Below, in pieces: positions 1 through 8,631 of a stretch of 26,204 bases of DNA (position 1 is its first letter; the number at the start of each line of letters is the position of its first letter). This DNA comes from CAJBVG01 sp044337515. GTDB lineage: Bacteria > Bacteroidota > Bacteroidia > Sphingobacteriales > Sphingobacteriaceae. Made by a program: the position numbers and the translations under genes. The notes below the pieces were generated by a model. The model was not told the origin of the DNA. It ran no database searches and saw only the letters and a list, made by a program, of their open reading frames with translations. The stretch covers positions 1-26,204 of the forward strand of contig JBIINK010000033.1 of assembly GCA_044337515.1 (NCBI GenBank). The letters are read 5' to 3'.

Positions 1-331
1 GAACACGCTTATCGTTGGTCATTTTTAGCTCTTTCTCGAGCTGATTAAATTTAACACCAGCAAGTTTTGCATAAGGCCATACTTTTAATACATCTCTGCG
101 TAACTTTGTATATCGAATTTGGTCGCGTTTAGATTTATAAATTCTAGTGGTGTAAATGTTAACTGTAGGGAGATAGATAAAGGGAATAGTGTCGCCATCT
201 ACGATAATTGCTCGTAAAATAATGGTATCATTCTTTCCTAACTGTTTTACTTCTTGTTGAGCTTGCGCACTTTTACCGAAGTAAACCGTTGTAAGTATGA
301 TGAATACGATATATTTTAAGTACTTAGGCAT
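1..331 (-). CDS. DUF4294 family secreted protein, partial (runs off the window's left edge)
   Basis: Translating the minus strand from the ATG at 331-329 gives 110 residues with no stop before the window edge, so the C-terminus is missing. Residues 1-25 form a signal peptide (basic MPKYLKY, a hydrophobic stretch, then KSAQAQQE, with cleavage likely after an Ala around 22-24). The mature part contains DGDTIPFIYLP, a basic YKSKRDQIRYTKLRRDV stretch and VWPYAKLAG, a pattern I recognise from DUF4294, a Bacteroidota-restricted family of unknown function; this assignment is from memory of the family. It is probably periplasmic. It is transcribed divergently from the spoT homologue with 73 bases between the two starts, so the gap 332-404 must hold both promoters. 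Confidence 0.75.
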   Translation of the reverse strand, partial: MPKYLKYIVFIILTTVYFGKSAQAQQEVKQLGKNDTIILRAIIVDGDTIPFIYLPTVNIYTTRIYKSKRDQIRYTKLRRDVLKVWPYAKLAGVKFNQLEKELKMTNDKRV

Positions 332-404
332 AGTCTAATAACCAAATATCATCATAATTATTATTTTGATTTACATAAAAGAATGATTTTTTTTACATTT
401 AGCC

Positions 405-2615
405 ATGCACACGATCGATATAGAAGCTGAGAAAAAGGAAATCCAAAAGCGGTATAGAGCTTTATTGAAAGCTTGTAAACCGACTATGGAGAAGGGCGAT
501 AAGCGTCAAATTCGTATTGCATTTGAGATGTCGGTGGAGGCACATAAAAATATGCGTCGCAAATCTGGCGAGCCTTATATTTATCATCCTATTGCTGTTG
601 CTCAAATTGCTGCCGAAGAAATTGGCTTAGGAACTACCTCTATTGTTTGTGCATTATTACATGATGTTGTTGAAGATACTAACATCACGTTAGAAGATAT
701 CGAACGCGAGTTCGGAACTAAAGTAGCTAACATCATTGACGGCTTAACAAAAATTTCTGGAGTATTCGATCAAACCAGTTCTATACAAGCGGAGAACTTC
801 CGTAAAATGCTACTTACTCTTGCAGATGATGTTCGAGTAATTTTAATCAAGCTTGCCGATCGTTTACACAATATGCGAACCTTGGAAAGTATGCCAAGAG
901 ATAAGCAATTAAAGATATCTTCAGAAACCATTTATTTATACGCCCCTCTAGCCCATCGCTTAGGATTATACGCTATAAAATCAGAATTGGAAGATCTTTC
1001 CATGAAGTTTACGGAGGCAACAACCTATAAATTTATTGCCAATAAACTTAATGAAACTAAAGGTGAAAGAGCGAAATTTATTAATGAGTTTATAAAACCA
1101 TTACGCGAAGAATTAAACAAACTTGATTTAACCGCCGAAATTCTTGGTAGACCAAAATCCATACATTCCATATGGAAAAAAATGAAATCAAAGGGAGTGC
1201 CTTTTGAAGAAGTTTATGATTTATTTGCCATACGAATAATTTTAGAAAGTGATTTCGAAAATGAAAAAGCAGATTGTTGGAAAGCATATTCTATTGTAAC
1301 CGACAAATACATACCGAATCCGGACCGCTTGCGCGACTGGATTTCCTCACCAAGAGGCAATGGTTATGAATCTCTACACACCACGGTAATGGGACCTTCT
1401 GGCCGATGGGTAGAAGTTCAAATTCGTAGTAGTAGAATGAATGAGATTGCTGAAAAAGGTTTTGCTGCACATTGGAAATATAAAGAACAAACGAGTGAAA
1501 ACGGACTCGACCAATGGATACAAAAAGTCAGAGATGTTTTGAGTAGTCCAGAGTCTAATGCACTTGATTTCCTTGATGATTTTAAGATGAATCTTTTCTC
1601 TGATGAGATTTTCATCTTTACTCCAAAAGGAGATTTAATGAAGCTCCCCTTCGGCGCAACAGCATTGGATTTCGCCTTCGAGATTCACTCCGATATAGGA
1701 ACAAAATGTATTGGCGCAAAAGTTAATCACCGACTAGTGCCACTTTCGCATAAACTACAAAACGGCGATCAGGTAGAAGTGATTAGTTCCGACAAACAAA
1801 AACCAAAAGAAGATTGGTTGAATTTTGTCATTACCAGTAAAGCAAAATCCAAAATAAAATCGTCCATTAGAGAGCAAAAAATAAAAATTGCAGAAGATGG
1901 GAAGGAAATTTTGGATAGAAAGCTTAAATCACTTAAGATTTCTAACACCAACCAATCCATTAGTAAAATTGCGCTTTTCTTCGGATTACCAAGTAATATT
2001 GAGCTTTACTACCAGGTTGCCATTGGCAAACTTGATTTAAAAGAGTTACGTGAATACCAATTACTAGAGAAGAAAACTCCTCAGAAAATTCAAACTAAAA
2101 TCGATAAGGATAACCTCGACCAGTACATGAAACAAGTGAAGAGTAAAGACTCTGACATCTTGTTAATTGGGGAAGATTTACATAAAATCGACTATAAATT
2201 ATCGCCGTGTTGTAACCCAATACCTGGCGATGATGTATTTGGTTTCATCACTATTAATGAAGGAATTAAAATTCACCGTACCAATTGCCCTAATGCTATT
2301 AAACTGATGTCGAATTTTGGCTATCGTATTGTAAAAGCGAAGTGGACAGGACAAAAGGAAATTGCATTCTTAACAGGAATTAGAATTGTAGGTACAGATG
2401 AGGTGGGTGTAGTGAATAATATCACCAAAGTTGTTTCTAACGACTTTAAAGTAAATATGCGCTCAATCACAGTAGATAGTGATGATGGTATCTTTGAAGG
2501 CACCTTAATGATCTACGTAAATGACACTTCTCACTTAGATACACTGATTAAAAAGCTGAAGCTCGTCAATGGTGTTATTAATGTAACCCGTTTCGATGCT
2601 AACAAATCGGCGTAA
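405..2615 (+). CDS. spoT: RelA/SpoT-type (p)ppGpp synthetase/hydrolase
   Basis: Bifunctional alarmone enzyme of 736 aa, the usual length of a long Rsh protein. The N-terminal HD hydrolase domain is intact: H47, H61, the H86-D87 pair in LLHDVVEDT, and D152 in ADRLHNMRTL. The synthetase domain follows at about 230-360, with YDLFAIRI (271-278), RLRDW (308-312) and GNGYESLHT (318-326). A TGS domain lies at about 400-460 (DEIFIFTPKGD), a conserved Cys/His region near 600-640 (SPCCNPIPGD, HRTNCPNA), and a C-terminal ACT domain from about 660. Both catalytic centres look competent, so it can probably make and degrade (p)ppGpp in the cytosol. The start is supported by the family-like N-terminus KEIQKRYRALLKACKP. 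fur follows 78 bases downstream with its own promoter-like element. Confidence 0.96.
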   Translation: MHTIDIEAEKKEIQKRYRALLKACKPTMEKGDKRQIRIAFEMSVEAHKNMRRKSGEPYIYHPIAVAQIAAEEIGLGTTSIVCALLHDVVEDTNITLEDIEREFGTKVANIIDGLTKISGVFDQTSSIQAENFRKMLLTLADDVRVILIKLADRLHNMRTLESMPRDKQLKISSETIYLYAPLAHRLGLYAIKSELEDLSMKFTEATTYKFIANKLNETKGERAKFINEFIKPLREELNKLDLTAEILGRPKSIHSIWKKMKSKGVPFEEVYDLFAIRIILESDFENEKADCWKAYSIVTDKYIPNPDRLRDWISSPRGNGYESLHTTVMGPSGRWVEVQIRSSRMNEIAEKGFAAHWKYKEQTSENGLDQWIQKVRDVLSSPESNALDFLDDFKMNLFSDEIFIFTPKGDLMKLPFGATALDFAFEIHSDIGTKCIGAKVNHRLVPLSHKLQNGDQVEVISSDKQKPKEDWLNFVITSKAKSKIKSSIREQKIKIAEDGKEILDRKLKSLKISNTNQSISKIALFFGLPSNIELYYQVAIGKLDLKELREYQLLEKKTPQKIQTKIDKDNLDQYMKQVKSKDSDILLIGEDLHKIDYKLSPCCNPIPGDDVFGFITINEGIKIHRTNCPNAIKLMSNFGYRIVKAKWTGQKEIAFLTGIRIVGTDEVGVVNNITKVVSNDFKVNMRSITVDSDDGIFEGTLMIYVNDTSHLDTLIKKLKLVNGVINVTRFDANKSA

Positions 2616-2641
2616 TAATGTGTAAAACTTCGTAAAAACTG

Positions 2642-2674
2642 TTTCTGCGATTATAGAATATTTAATTAATTTTG
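2642..2674 (+). promoter_or_regulatory. Putative Bacteroidota-type promoter of fur
   Basis: TAATTTTG at 2667-2674 matches the Bacteroidota -7 consensus TAnnTTTG exactly. A TTTC at 2642-2645 (three of four bases of the -33 TTTG) lies 21 bases upstream, a normal spacing. Transcription would start about 10-15 bases before the fur ATG. No obvious Fur box palindrome is visible here. Confidence 0.5.
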
Positions 2675-2693
2675 GACGAGGAAAAAAAGGTAT

Positions 2694-3185
2694 ATGTCTA
2701 ACAAAGAAACTATTGCAAGTGTAGTAAAGATTTTCGAGGCATTTTTGGAAAACAGAAGTTTGCGTAAGACACCTGAGCGTTTTGCTATTTTGGAAGAAAT
2801 ATACTCTAGAAACGACCATTTCGACGTTGAATCGCTGTATATACACATGAAAAATCGTAAATACAGAGTAAGTAGAGCAACAGTTTACAATACTTTAGAA
2901 CTGCTATTATCATGCGATTTAGTGACCAAACATCAGTTTGGTAAGAACATGGCTCAATTTGAAAAGTCGTATGGCTATAAGCAACATGATCACATTATTT
3001 GTATCGATTGCGGTAAAGTTGTAGAATTCTGCGACCCACGAATCCAACAAATACAGTCGATGATGGGCGAATTATTGAAATTCGAAATTAAACACCATTC
3101 ACTTAACCTATACGGTTCTTGTAGTCGTTTAAAAGATGAAGGGCATTGCGATACGTTTGTTGCTACTTCAAAGAAAAATTCTTAG
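2694..3185 (+). CDS. fur: Fur/PerR family metal-dependent transcriptional repressor
   Basis: 163 aa, a normal length for the family. The N-terminal winged helix contains LRKTPERFAILEEIY and the recognition region YRVSRATVYNTLELL (about 57-71). The C-terminal dimerisation and metal domain has HDHIICIDCGKVVEF: H98 and H100 for the regulatory metal, and C103-x2-C106 for the structural zinc. The second half of the zinc site is unusual: the family normally has a CxxC near the C-terminus, but here C143 is followed by SRLKDEGH and the next Cys is C152. Whether it responds to iron, peroxide or another signal cannot be told from sequence. A purine-rich GAGGAAAAAAAGG precedes the ATG. purA starts 21 bases downstream, so a fur-purA-pabB transcript is likely. 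Confidence 0.92.
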   Translation: MSNKETIASVVKIFEAFLENRSLRKTPERFAILEEIYSRNDHFDVESLYIHMKNRKYRVSRATVYNTLELLLSCDLVTKHQFGKNMAQFEKSYGYKQHDHIICIDCGKVVEFCDPRIQQIQSMMGELLKFEIKHHSLNLYGSCSRLKDEGHCDTFVATSKKNS

Positions 3186-3206
3186 TAAAAAATTTAAATA
3201 ATAGAT

Positions 3207-4481
3207 ATGAAAGTTGATGTTTTATTGGGTTTGCAGTGGGGAGACGAAGGGAAAGGGAAAATTGTTGATGTGTTATGTCCGGGATATGACCTAATTGCTC
3301 GCTTTCAAGGAGGCCCTAATGCTGGTCACACACTCGAATTTGATGGTAAAAAATATGTTTTAAATACCATTCCATCAGGTGTTTTCAACCCTCAAACATT
3401 AAACTTAATTGGTAACGGTGTAGTTATCGACCCTGTTATTTTCAAGAAAGAAATTGATAAACTTCGTGAAAACGGATACGACCCAATTAAATCAGGGAAA
3501 TTAGTGATTGCAAAAAAAGCTCACTTAATTTTACCTACTCACCGCATGCTTGATGCTGCAAGTGAAACAAAAATGGGTAACTCTAAAATTGGTTCAACAT
3601 TAAAAGGTATCGGCCCTACTTATGCTGATAAAACAGGTAGAAACGGCCTTCGTGTTGGTGATACCATGTTGCCAGATTTCAAAGAGCGTTACGAAAAATT
3701 ACGTAACAAGCATTTGGAAACGTTGTCGCACTATAATGTTGACTTAGATTATACAGAATACGAAACACAATGGTTTGAAGCGATTGAATTGTTAAAAGCA
3801 ATGCAACAAGTAGATTCAGAACATTTAGTGAATGAATACATACAATCGGGTAAAAAAGTATTAGCAGAAGGTGCTCAAGGAACATTACTTGATATCGACT
3901 TCGGTTCATATCCTTATGTAACTTCATCGAACACAACATCGGCTGGTGCTTGTACTGGATTAGGTGTTGCTCCTTCTAAAATCGGTAGTGTTATCGGTAT
4001 TTTCAAAGCTTATTGTACTCGAGTTGGTGGTGGACCCTTCCCTACTGAATTAGATAATGAAATTGGCGAAGAACTTCGTCGTATTGGTCACGAGTACGGT
4101 GCTACAACTGGTCGCCCACGCAGATGTGGTTGGATTGATTTACCAGCATTGAAATATGCGATTATGCTTAATGGAGTTACAGAATTAGTAATGACGAAAG
4201 CGGATATATTAAGTGGATTCGAAAAAGTAAGAGTATGCACTCACTACATTTGGGATGGTAAGAAAATTGATTACATGCCGTATGATATTATTTCTATTGA
4301 ACCAGAACCTGTATATGTAGAATTAGATGGATGGAATGAAGACCTTACTGGAATTCGTGAAGTGAATCAAATTCCTCAAAAATTACAAGCTTACATCGAT
4401 TACTTAGAAAAAGAACTTAACGTTCCTATTAAATATTTGTCAGTTGGTCCAGACCGCTTGCAAACATTAATATTATCTTAA
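3207..4481 (+). CDS. purA: Adenylosuccinate synthetase
   Basis: Catalyses GTP-dependent condensation of IMP and aspartate to adenylosuccinate, the committed step to AMP, in the cytosol. It is 424 aa, full length for the family. Visible motifs are the P-loop-like GDEGKGK (12-18) with catalytic D13, NAGHT with H41, GNGVVIDP (69-76), TLKGIGPTYADK, LAEGAQGTLLDIDFG, and the GRPRRCGWIDL loop. The upstream 21-base spacer is A/T-only apart from one G and shows no Shine-Dalgarno sequence, typical for this phylum. pabB begins 6 bases after the stop, which suggests co-transcription of a purine gene with a folate gene. Nothing is missing or odd. Confidence 0.98.
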   Translation: MKVDVLLGLQWGDEGKGKIVDVLCPGYDLIARFQGGPNAGHTLEFDGKKYVLNTIPSGVFNPQTLNLIGNGVVIDPVIFKKEIDKLRENGYDPIKSGKLVIAKKAHLILPTHRMLDAASETKMGNSKIGSTLKGIGPTYADKTGRNGLRVGDTMLPDFKERYEKLRNKHLETLSHYNVDLDYTEYETQWFEAIELLKAMQQVDSEHLVNEYIQSGKKVLAEGAQGTLLDIDFGSYPYVTSSNTTSAGACTGLGVAPSKIGSVIGIFKAYCTRVGGGPFPTELDNEIGEELRRIGHEYGATTGRPRRCGWIDLPALKYAIMLNGVTELVMTKADILSGFEKVRVCTHYIWDGKKIDYMPYDIISIEPEPVYVELDGWNEDLTGIREVNQIPQKLQAYIDYLEKELNVPIKYLSVGPDRLQTLILS

Positions 4482-4487
4482 TGTATC

Positions 4488-5726
4488 ATGTTCAGTATTC
4501 CTTGTACAGAGGAGAATAAACAGAAACTTGTTCGAGCAATTGATCAGTCGGAAAACTATTTCTGCCTGCTCAATTCTAATCAATATCCTGATCCATATTC
4601 TACTTTGAATTGGAAGATTTCTTATGGTGATCGAATACTTTCGCGCAATACTGCTGAACATTCATTCGAAGAACTTCGTACATTTTTATTGAATTCAACA
4701 AAACCTATTTATGGTTTTTTAGGGTATGATTTAAAAAATGATGTCGAGAAATTAACATCAAAAAACACCGCACATATTTCGTTCCCTGAGCTATTCTTTT
4801 TTGAAGAAACTGTTTCAATCACGGAAGAACATAACGAATTAAAAAGTCATTCATCACTTGATTTCGATTGGGTGGAACCTCGTGTTTCTGATAATATATC
4901 GAGCACTAAAATCATTCAACACGTTAGCAAAACCGACTATGTGGAAAATGTAAAGCGCATAAAAGAGCACATTATTGCAGGTGATGTTTATGAATTAAAT
5001 TATTGTATCCCTTTTGAAATTATCGATATACAAATCGATCCTGTTGAGTTGTATTTTTTATTGAACAAACGCTCCCCTAACCCATTCTCAGGATTATTAA
5101 AAATCAATCATCAATACATTATTTCTGCTAGTCCGGAACGATTCCTTTGCAAACGAGGCAATAAAATTATTTCTCAACCGATAAAAGGAACAATAAAAAG
5201 AACAGAGGATACAGAAAAAGATATTGAGCAATTATTGCACTCTGAAAAAGAACGTGCGGAGAATGTTATGATTGTTGATTTGGTTCGAAACGACTTAACT
5301 AAAACGGCAGTTACAGGAAGCATTAAGGTAGAAGAGCTCTTTGGCATCTATAGCTTCCCTCAGTTGCATCAAATGATCAGCAGTGTCACAAGTATTCAAG
5401 ATGAGCAGTATGATGTTACAGCGGTTATAAAAAACGCTTTCCCAATGGGATCCATGACGGGTGCTCCAAAAGTTAGAGCAATGGAATTAATTGAACAATT
5501 GGAAGTATTTAAACGTGCAGCCTACTCTGGAGCACTTGGCTATATAATGCCCGATGGTACATTTGATTTCAATGTATTAATTCGATCTATTTTTATTGAT
5601 CAACAAGATAATAAATTAACCTTTAATGTGGGTAGCGCCATTACACTCGATTCTAATCCTGAAGAGGAATATGAGGAGTGTTTGTTGAAAGCGAAAGCTA
5701 TTTTCAAAGTATTGGGTAGTGAGTAG
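4488..5726 (+). CDS. pabB: Aminodeoxychorismate synthase component I (chorismate-binding enzyme)
   Basis: 412 aa, with the chorismate-binding fold in the C-terminal two-thirds. PIKGT at 231-235 supplies the Lys characteristic of PabB (TrpE has Ala at that point). Further motifs are HSEKERAENVMIVDLVRNDL (251-270), MTGAPKVRAME (323-333) and a terminal SGALGYI/VGSAI block. It would convert chorismate and ammonia to 4-amino-4-deoxychorismate for folate synthesis, with a glutaminase partner (PabA) and lyase (PabC) encoded outside this window. There is no PabC fusion. The last codons (Gly-Ser-Glu-stop) are written in a heptamer repeat (5711-5734), so the extreme C-terminus may have been changed by repeat insertion. 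A TrpE or isochorismate synthase role is less likely given the PIKGT signature. Confidence 0.9.
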   Translation: MFSIPCTEENKQKLVRAIDQSENYFCLLNSNQYPDPYSTLNWKISYGDRILSRNTAEHSFEELRTFLLNSTKPIYGFLGYDLKNDVEKLTSKNTAHISFPELFFFEETVSITEEHNELKSHSSLDFDWVEPRVSDNISSTKIIQHVSKTDYVENVKRIKEHIIAGDVYELNYCIPFEIIDIQIDPVELYFLLNKRSPNPFSGLLKINHQYIISASPERFLCKRGNKIISQPIKGTIKRTEDTEKDIEQLLHSEKERAENVMIVDLVRNDLTKTAVTGSIKVEELFGIYSFPQLHQMISSVTSIQDEQYDVTAVIKNAFPMGSMTGAPKVRAMELIEQLEVFKRAAYSGALGYIMPDGTFDFNVLIRSIFIDQQDNKLTFNVGSAITLDSNPEEEYEECLLKAKAIFKVLGSE

Positions 5727-5783
5727 TGAGTAATTATATAATTAATAAATTTCTCAATACCCACTACACATTACTCATTACTA
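5711..5783. repeat. Palindromic heptamer repeat, copy A
   Basis: The left arm (5711-5734) is a period-7 array of GGGTAGT, GAGTAGT and GAGTAAT. The right arm (5753-5782) is the opposite-strand version (CTCAATA, CCCACTA, CACATTA, CTCATTA), separated by an A/T spacer. The arms fold into an imperfect hairpin, about 18 of 24 positions pairing in the best register. It lies between the convergent stops of pabB and the protease gene and supplies both TAG stop codons. A second copy is at 14056-14126. It resembles the short tandemly repeated repetitive sequences known from other bacteria; that family link is inference. Confidence 0.85.
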
Positions 5784-7856
5784 TTTTCGAAGCAAAACCT
5801 TCTCCGACTTCATCACCCCATCAACATTAAGTTGTAAGACATAAATTCCATCAGATAAGTTTTGAGTATGTTCGCTAGAAATGTTAATTTCATTAGCACC
5901 TGCACTCATTTGTCCACTATATACTTCGCTAACTTTACGACCTAAAAGATCATATAAATTTGCTTTAACAGAAGCATCAGCAAATAAATTAAAACTTGCT
6001 TTTGTAGAACTATTAAAAGGATTTGGAGCAATCAATAAATTCAAATTATTAAGAATTAAATTCTCCATTCCAGTGGCAACAGTAATCACAATATTATCTA
6101 CATAAATATTATTTCCTGGTCCAGAGTTTTCAGCTAAGAAACGTATGATTGTATTGTCTGAAGTTGCTAAACTCGTTAACGAAATATCTAAGTGTTTCCA
6201 TTGCGCATCACCATTCGGAACAAACGATGTTGATGTTACTGGTGCAGTTGCAATTTCGGCACCAGCTTTATTAAATAGCACAGAATATGATGAACCACAG
6301 TTACGAGACAAACCTACTTGCAAACGATCTAGTGAAGTTACCGAACGTTGAGCATAGGCATAATCAAAAGATAATTTCGGAGCAGACGTTCCTTTTAGAC
6401 TAACGCTTGGTAATAATATTGAATTACTTTGTCCGTCGTTTTTACCATAATACTTCATCACGATTGATGAAGGAGATGCGAAACCTGCATTAGTAGCGAT
6501 GATCCAATTTGTAGTGTTATCTACTTTGTTATATACATCGGTATTGAATTTAGTTACATCTTCCATATCCAATAAATAAGGAAGAGTTTTAGTTGATACT
6601 GTTTCGAATACACGAATGAAATTAGTTTTAGTAATACTATCGGCACCTGTAGCGTTCCAAGTTTTTAATTTCACAGTGAATGTACCTGCATTTGCATAGG
6701 TAATCGTAGGGTTTTGTAAGTTGGATACTGCTGGAGTTCCACCTTCAAAAGTCCACTCCCAATTGGTAGGTGTTCCGCGGAAACTACCATCTATATATGC
6801 TACTGAAGCATTTGTACAAGCTTCTTGTTTTCTATAAAAATCTGCAGTAGGAACGCAAGTAACTGTTACATAACCATCATTTGTACCTGTAGCTATTAAG
6901 TTAGCTGGAGAGTACAAATTACTACGACTGTTTTGATTGCCATTCCAAACTATATTCATTCTTGCTTTTTGTCCGTTCGAAAACATATTCTGACAAATTC
7001 CATCAGTGTAATCCATGTAGTTTTCAACCATCTCGATTGCATTTCCAGTACAGTTTGAAACTTTATTTACTGGGCAACCAGAATTAGCAGCTTCGTGTGG
7101 TGGAGTATCATCAACAAAATCAGATGCACAAGTACCATCGCCCCAAATGTGGCGAAGATTTAAAGAGTGACCAATTTCGTGAGTTAATGTTCTACCGTAG
7201 TTACTAAATGTAGATGTGTTTCCACAAACGCTGTATTTCAACAATACCCCATCGGTAGTATTACTTCCACCTGGAAATTGAGAACGACCTAGGATTACCG
7301 AAGGTAGTGTTGCACCACTAATGGTTTCAACTACCCAAACGTTAAAATATTTATTATTTGGCCAACGACTAACTGCTTTAATAGCATCATCAGCATTATA
7401 AGTTAAAAGTGTTTTTACACGAACAATACCATCAGTACAATTTCCATTAGGATCAATTTGTGCTAAGCGGAATTCTATTTCGCAATCTGCTGCTACTGAT
7501 TTATAAATAGGATTCGTTTTATTAGTATCGGAATTTAAACGTTGAAAATCTTTGTTTAAAATCGCTACTTGCTCTAATACTCTTTCCTTTGCTATATTTT
7601 CAATACCACCATTATGAAGGATATGAAAAACGATAGGAATAATGCGTTTTGTTTGAGCAGATTTTTGAGGATGCAATTTTGCATATTCATAAGCTTGTTC
7701 TAAGATCTGTTGATTTTGTACAAACTGAGGATCTTTCATTTGTACATCTCTCATATATTCGAAAGTTGCACATGGTACTGGCTTAAGCTCTTGAGCTTTA
7801 GCAACAAAGGAGTTAGCAGCAATAAAAAGTGCTGTAACGAGTAATAATTTTTTCAT
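5781..7856 (-). CDS. Secreted M43-type zinc metalloprotease with PKD domain and T9SS sorting signal
   Basis: 691 aa. Residues 1-21 are a signal peptide (basic MKK, hydrophobic core, VAKAQ cleavage region). The protease domain carries the metzincin zinc motif HEIGHSLNLRH (226-236; H226, E227, H230, H236) and a Met-turn at M281 in NYMDYTDG, fitting pappalysin/cytophagalysin (M43). A PKD-like domain covers about 335-417 (NWEWTFEGG, AGTFTVKL). Residues about 425-595 look like a beta-jellyroll adhesion or carbohydrate-binding module ending in NNIYVDNIVI. Residues about 605-691 are a type A Por/T9SS C-terminal sorting domain (APNPFNSST, DLLGRKV, GIYVLQL). It is therefore probably exported by Sec, then by type IX secretion, and released or anchored at the surface. 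Substrate is unknown. The stop codon lies inside the heptamer palindrome. Confidence 0.92.
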   Translation of the reverse strand: MKKLLLVTALFIAANSFVAKAQELKPVPCATFEYMRDVQMKDPQFVQNQQILEQAYEYAKLHPQKSAQTKRIIPIVFHILHNGGIENIAKERVLEQVAILNKDFQRLNSDTNKTNPIYKSVAADCEIEFRLAQIDPNGNCTDGIVRVKTLLTYNADDAIKAVSRWPNNKYFNVWVVETISGATLPSVILGRSQFPGGSNTTDGVLLKYSVCGNTSTFSNYGRTLTHEIGHSLNLRHIWGDGTCASDFVDDTPPHEAANSGCPVNKVSNCTGNAIEMVENYMDYTDGICQNMFSNGQKARMNIVWNGNQNSRSNLYSPANLIATGTNDGYVTVTCVPTADFYRKQEACTNASVAYIDGSFRGTPTNWEWTFEGGTPAVSNLQNPTITYANAGTFTVKLKTWNATGADSITKTNFIRVFETVSTKTLPYLLDMEDVTKFNTDVYNKVDNTTNWIIATNAGFASPSSIVMKYYGKNDGQSNSILLPSVSLKGTSAPKLSFDYAYAQRSVTSLDRLQVGLSRNCGSSYSVLFNKAGAEIATAPVTSTSFVPNGDAQWKHLDISLTSLATSDNTIIRFLAENSGPGNNIYVDNIVITVATGMENLILNNLNLLIAPNPFNSSTKASFNLFADASVKANLYDLLGRKVSEVYSGQMSAGANEINISSEHTQNLSDGIYVLQLNVDGVMKSEKVLLRK

Positions 7857-7905
7857 TATAGAATTGTGTATTTAATAAGTACTGGATAGCAAAATCCCTA
7901 CCAAA

Positions 7906-8553
7906 CTATTGAGATTCTACTTTTTTCTTAAATAGATTAACTTTTGATTCTTTCCCTTTCAATAAACGTTCAATATTTTTCTGATGAGTAAACATCACCA
8001 AAATACAAACAGAGATTGCGAAAAGTAGTTGAGTACGTGTAGTAGTTTCGTTGAAGAATAGAATAATGTTTACAGGGAACATAAAGCTCGCAATCATGGA
8101 GCTCAATGAAACGTAATTAGTCAGTATTAGTGCTACAACAAACACCGCACTTGATATTGCTGATGCTGCTGGGTGAACCGCTAGTATCATACCGAACAAT
8201 GTAGCGATACCTTTACCACCTCTAAATCCTGCAAAAATTGGAAATATATGTCCGATTACTGCGGTGATTCCTAATACTAACTGGAAGTTGGCAAATTGAA
8301 CAGAACCGGGAACGTAATTACCTACAAAGTAAACCAAGTTCGTTGCGGTAAATCCTTTTAATATATCGATGAGTAAAACAGGTATGCCTGCTTTCTTTCC
8401 TAAAATTCTAAAAGTGTTTGTTGCTCCTGCATTACCACTTCCGTACTCACGTACATCAATGCCATAAAAGGCCTTACCAATCCAGATGGCTGTAGGGATA
8501 GAACCGTATAAATACGAGACAAGGAGTGCTATGGAAGTACTGACCGATATCAT
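7906..8553 (-). CDS. plsY: Acyl-phosphate:glycerol-3-phosphate acyltransferase
   Basis: 215 aa integral membrane enzyme that acylates glycerol-3-phosphate from acyl-phosphate, the first step of phospholipid synthesis. The family loops are present: GSIPTAIWIG (17-26), YGSGNAGATN (37-46) and GFRGGKGIAT (109-118), separated by hydrophobic membrane segments; five to six are expected. The last roughly 20 residues are Lys-rich, as expected for a cytosolic tail. The gene lies 74 bases downstream of nadC. That gap contains a 21-base-period direct repeat and a near-consensus -7 element on the minus strand (TATTTTAG at 8570-8563), so it may have its own promoter. Confidence 0.95.
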   Translation of the reverse strand: MISVSTSIALLVSYLYGSIPTAIWIGKAFYGIDVREYGSGNAGATNTFRILGKKAGIPVLLIDILKGFTATNLVYFVGNYVPGSVQFANFQLVLGITAVIGHIFPIFAGFRGGKGIATLFGMILAVHPAASAISSAVFVVALILTNYVSLSSMIASFMFPVNIILFFNETTTRTQLLFAISVCILVMFTHQKNIERLLKGKESKVNLFKKKVESQ

Positions 8554-8594
8554 TACTGATGCTCTAAAATAGTACTTTTTCTCGGTCTATGTAA

Positions 8595-8631
8595 TAAAAT
8601 GTAGATTTAATGTCTTAAAATGTTGATTTAA
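8595..8631. repeat. Two 16-bp direct repeats with a 21-bp period upstream of plsY
   Basis: TAAAATGTAGATTTAA (8595-8610) and TAAAATGTTGATTTAA (8616-8631) differ at one base and are offset by 21 bases, two helical turns. They lie between the nadC stop and the plsY start and overlap the likely -33 region of a plsY promoter. An operator for a dimeric or tandem-binding regulator is possible but unproven. Confidence 0.6.

Noticed and set aside
365..401. Possible promoter of spoT: TTTG at 365-368 and TACATTTA at 394-401
   Set aside because: The second element misses the final G, and the 25-base spacing is longer than usual, so support is too weak to list as a site.
1090..2848. Several 60-103-codon open frames on the minus strand opposite spoT and fur
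   Set aside because: They lie entirely or mostly inside clearly coding plus-strand genes, start with no family-like sequence, and have the composition of antisense frames.
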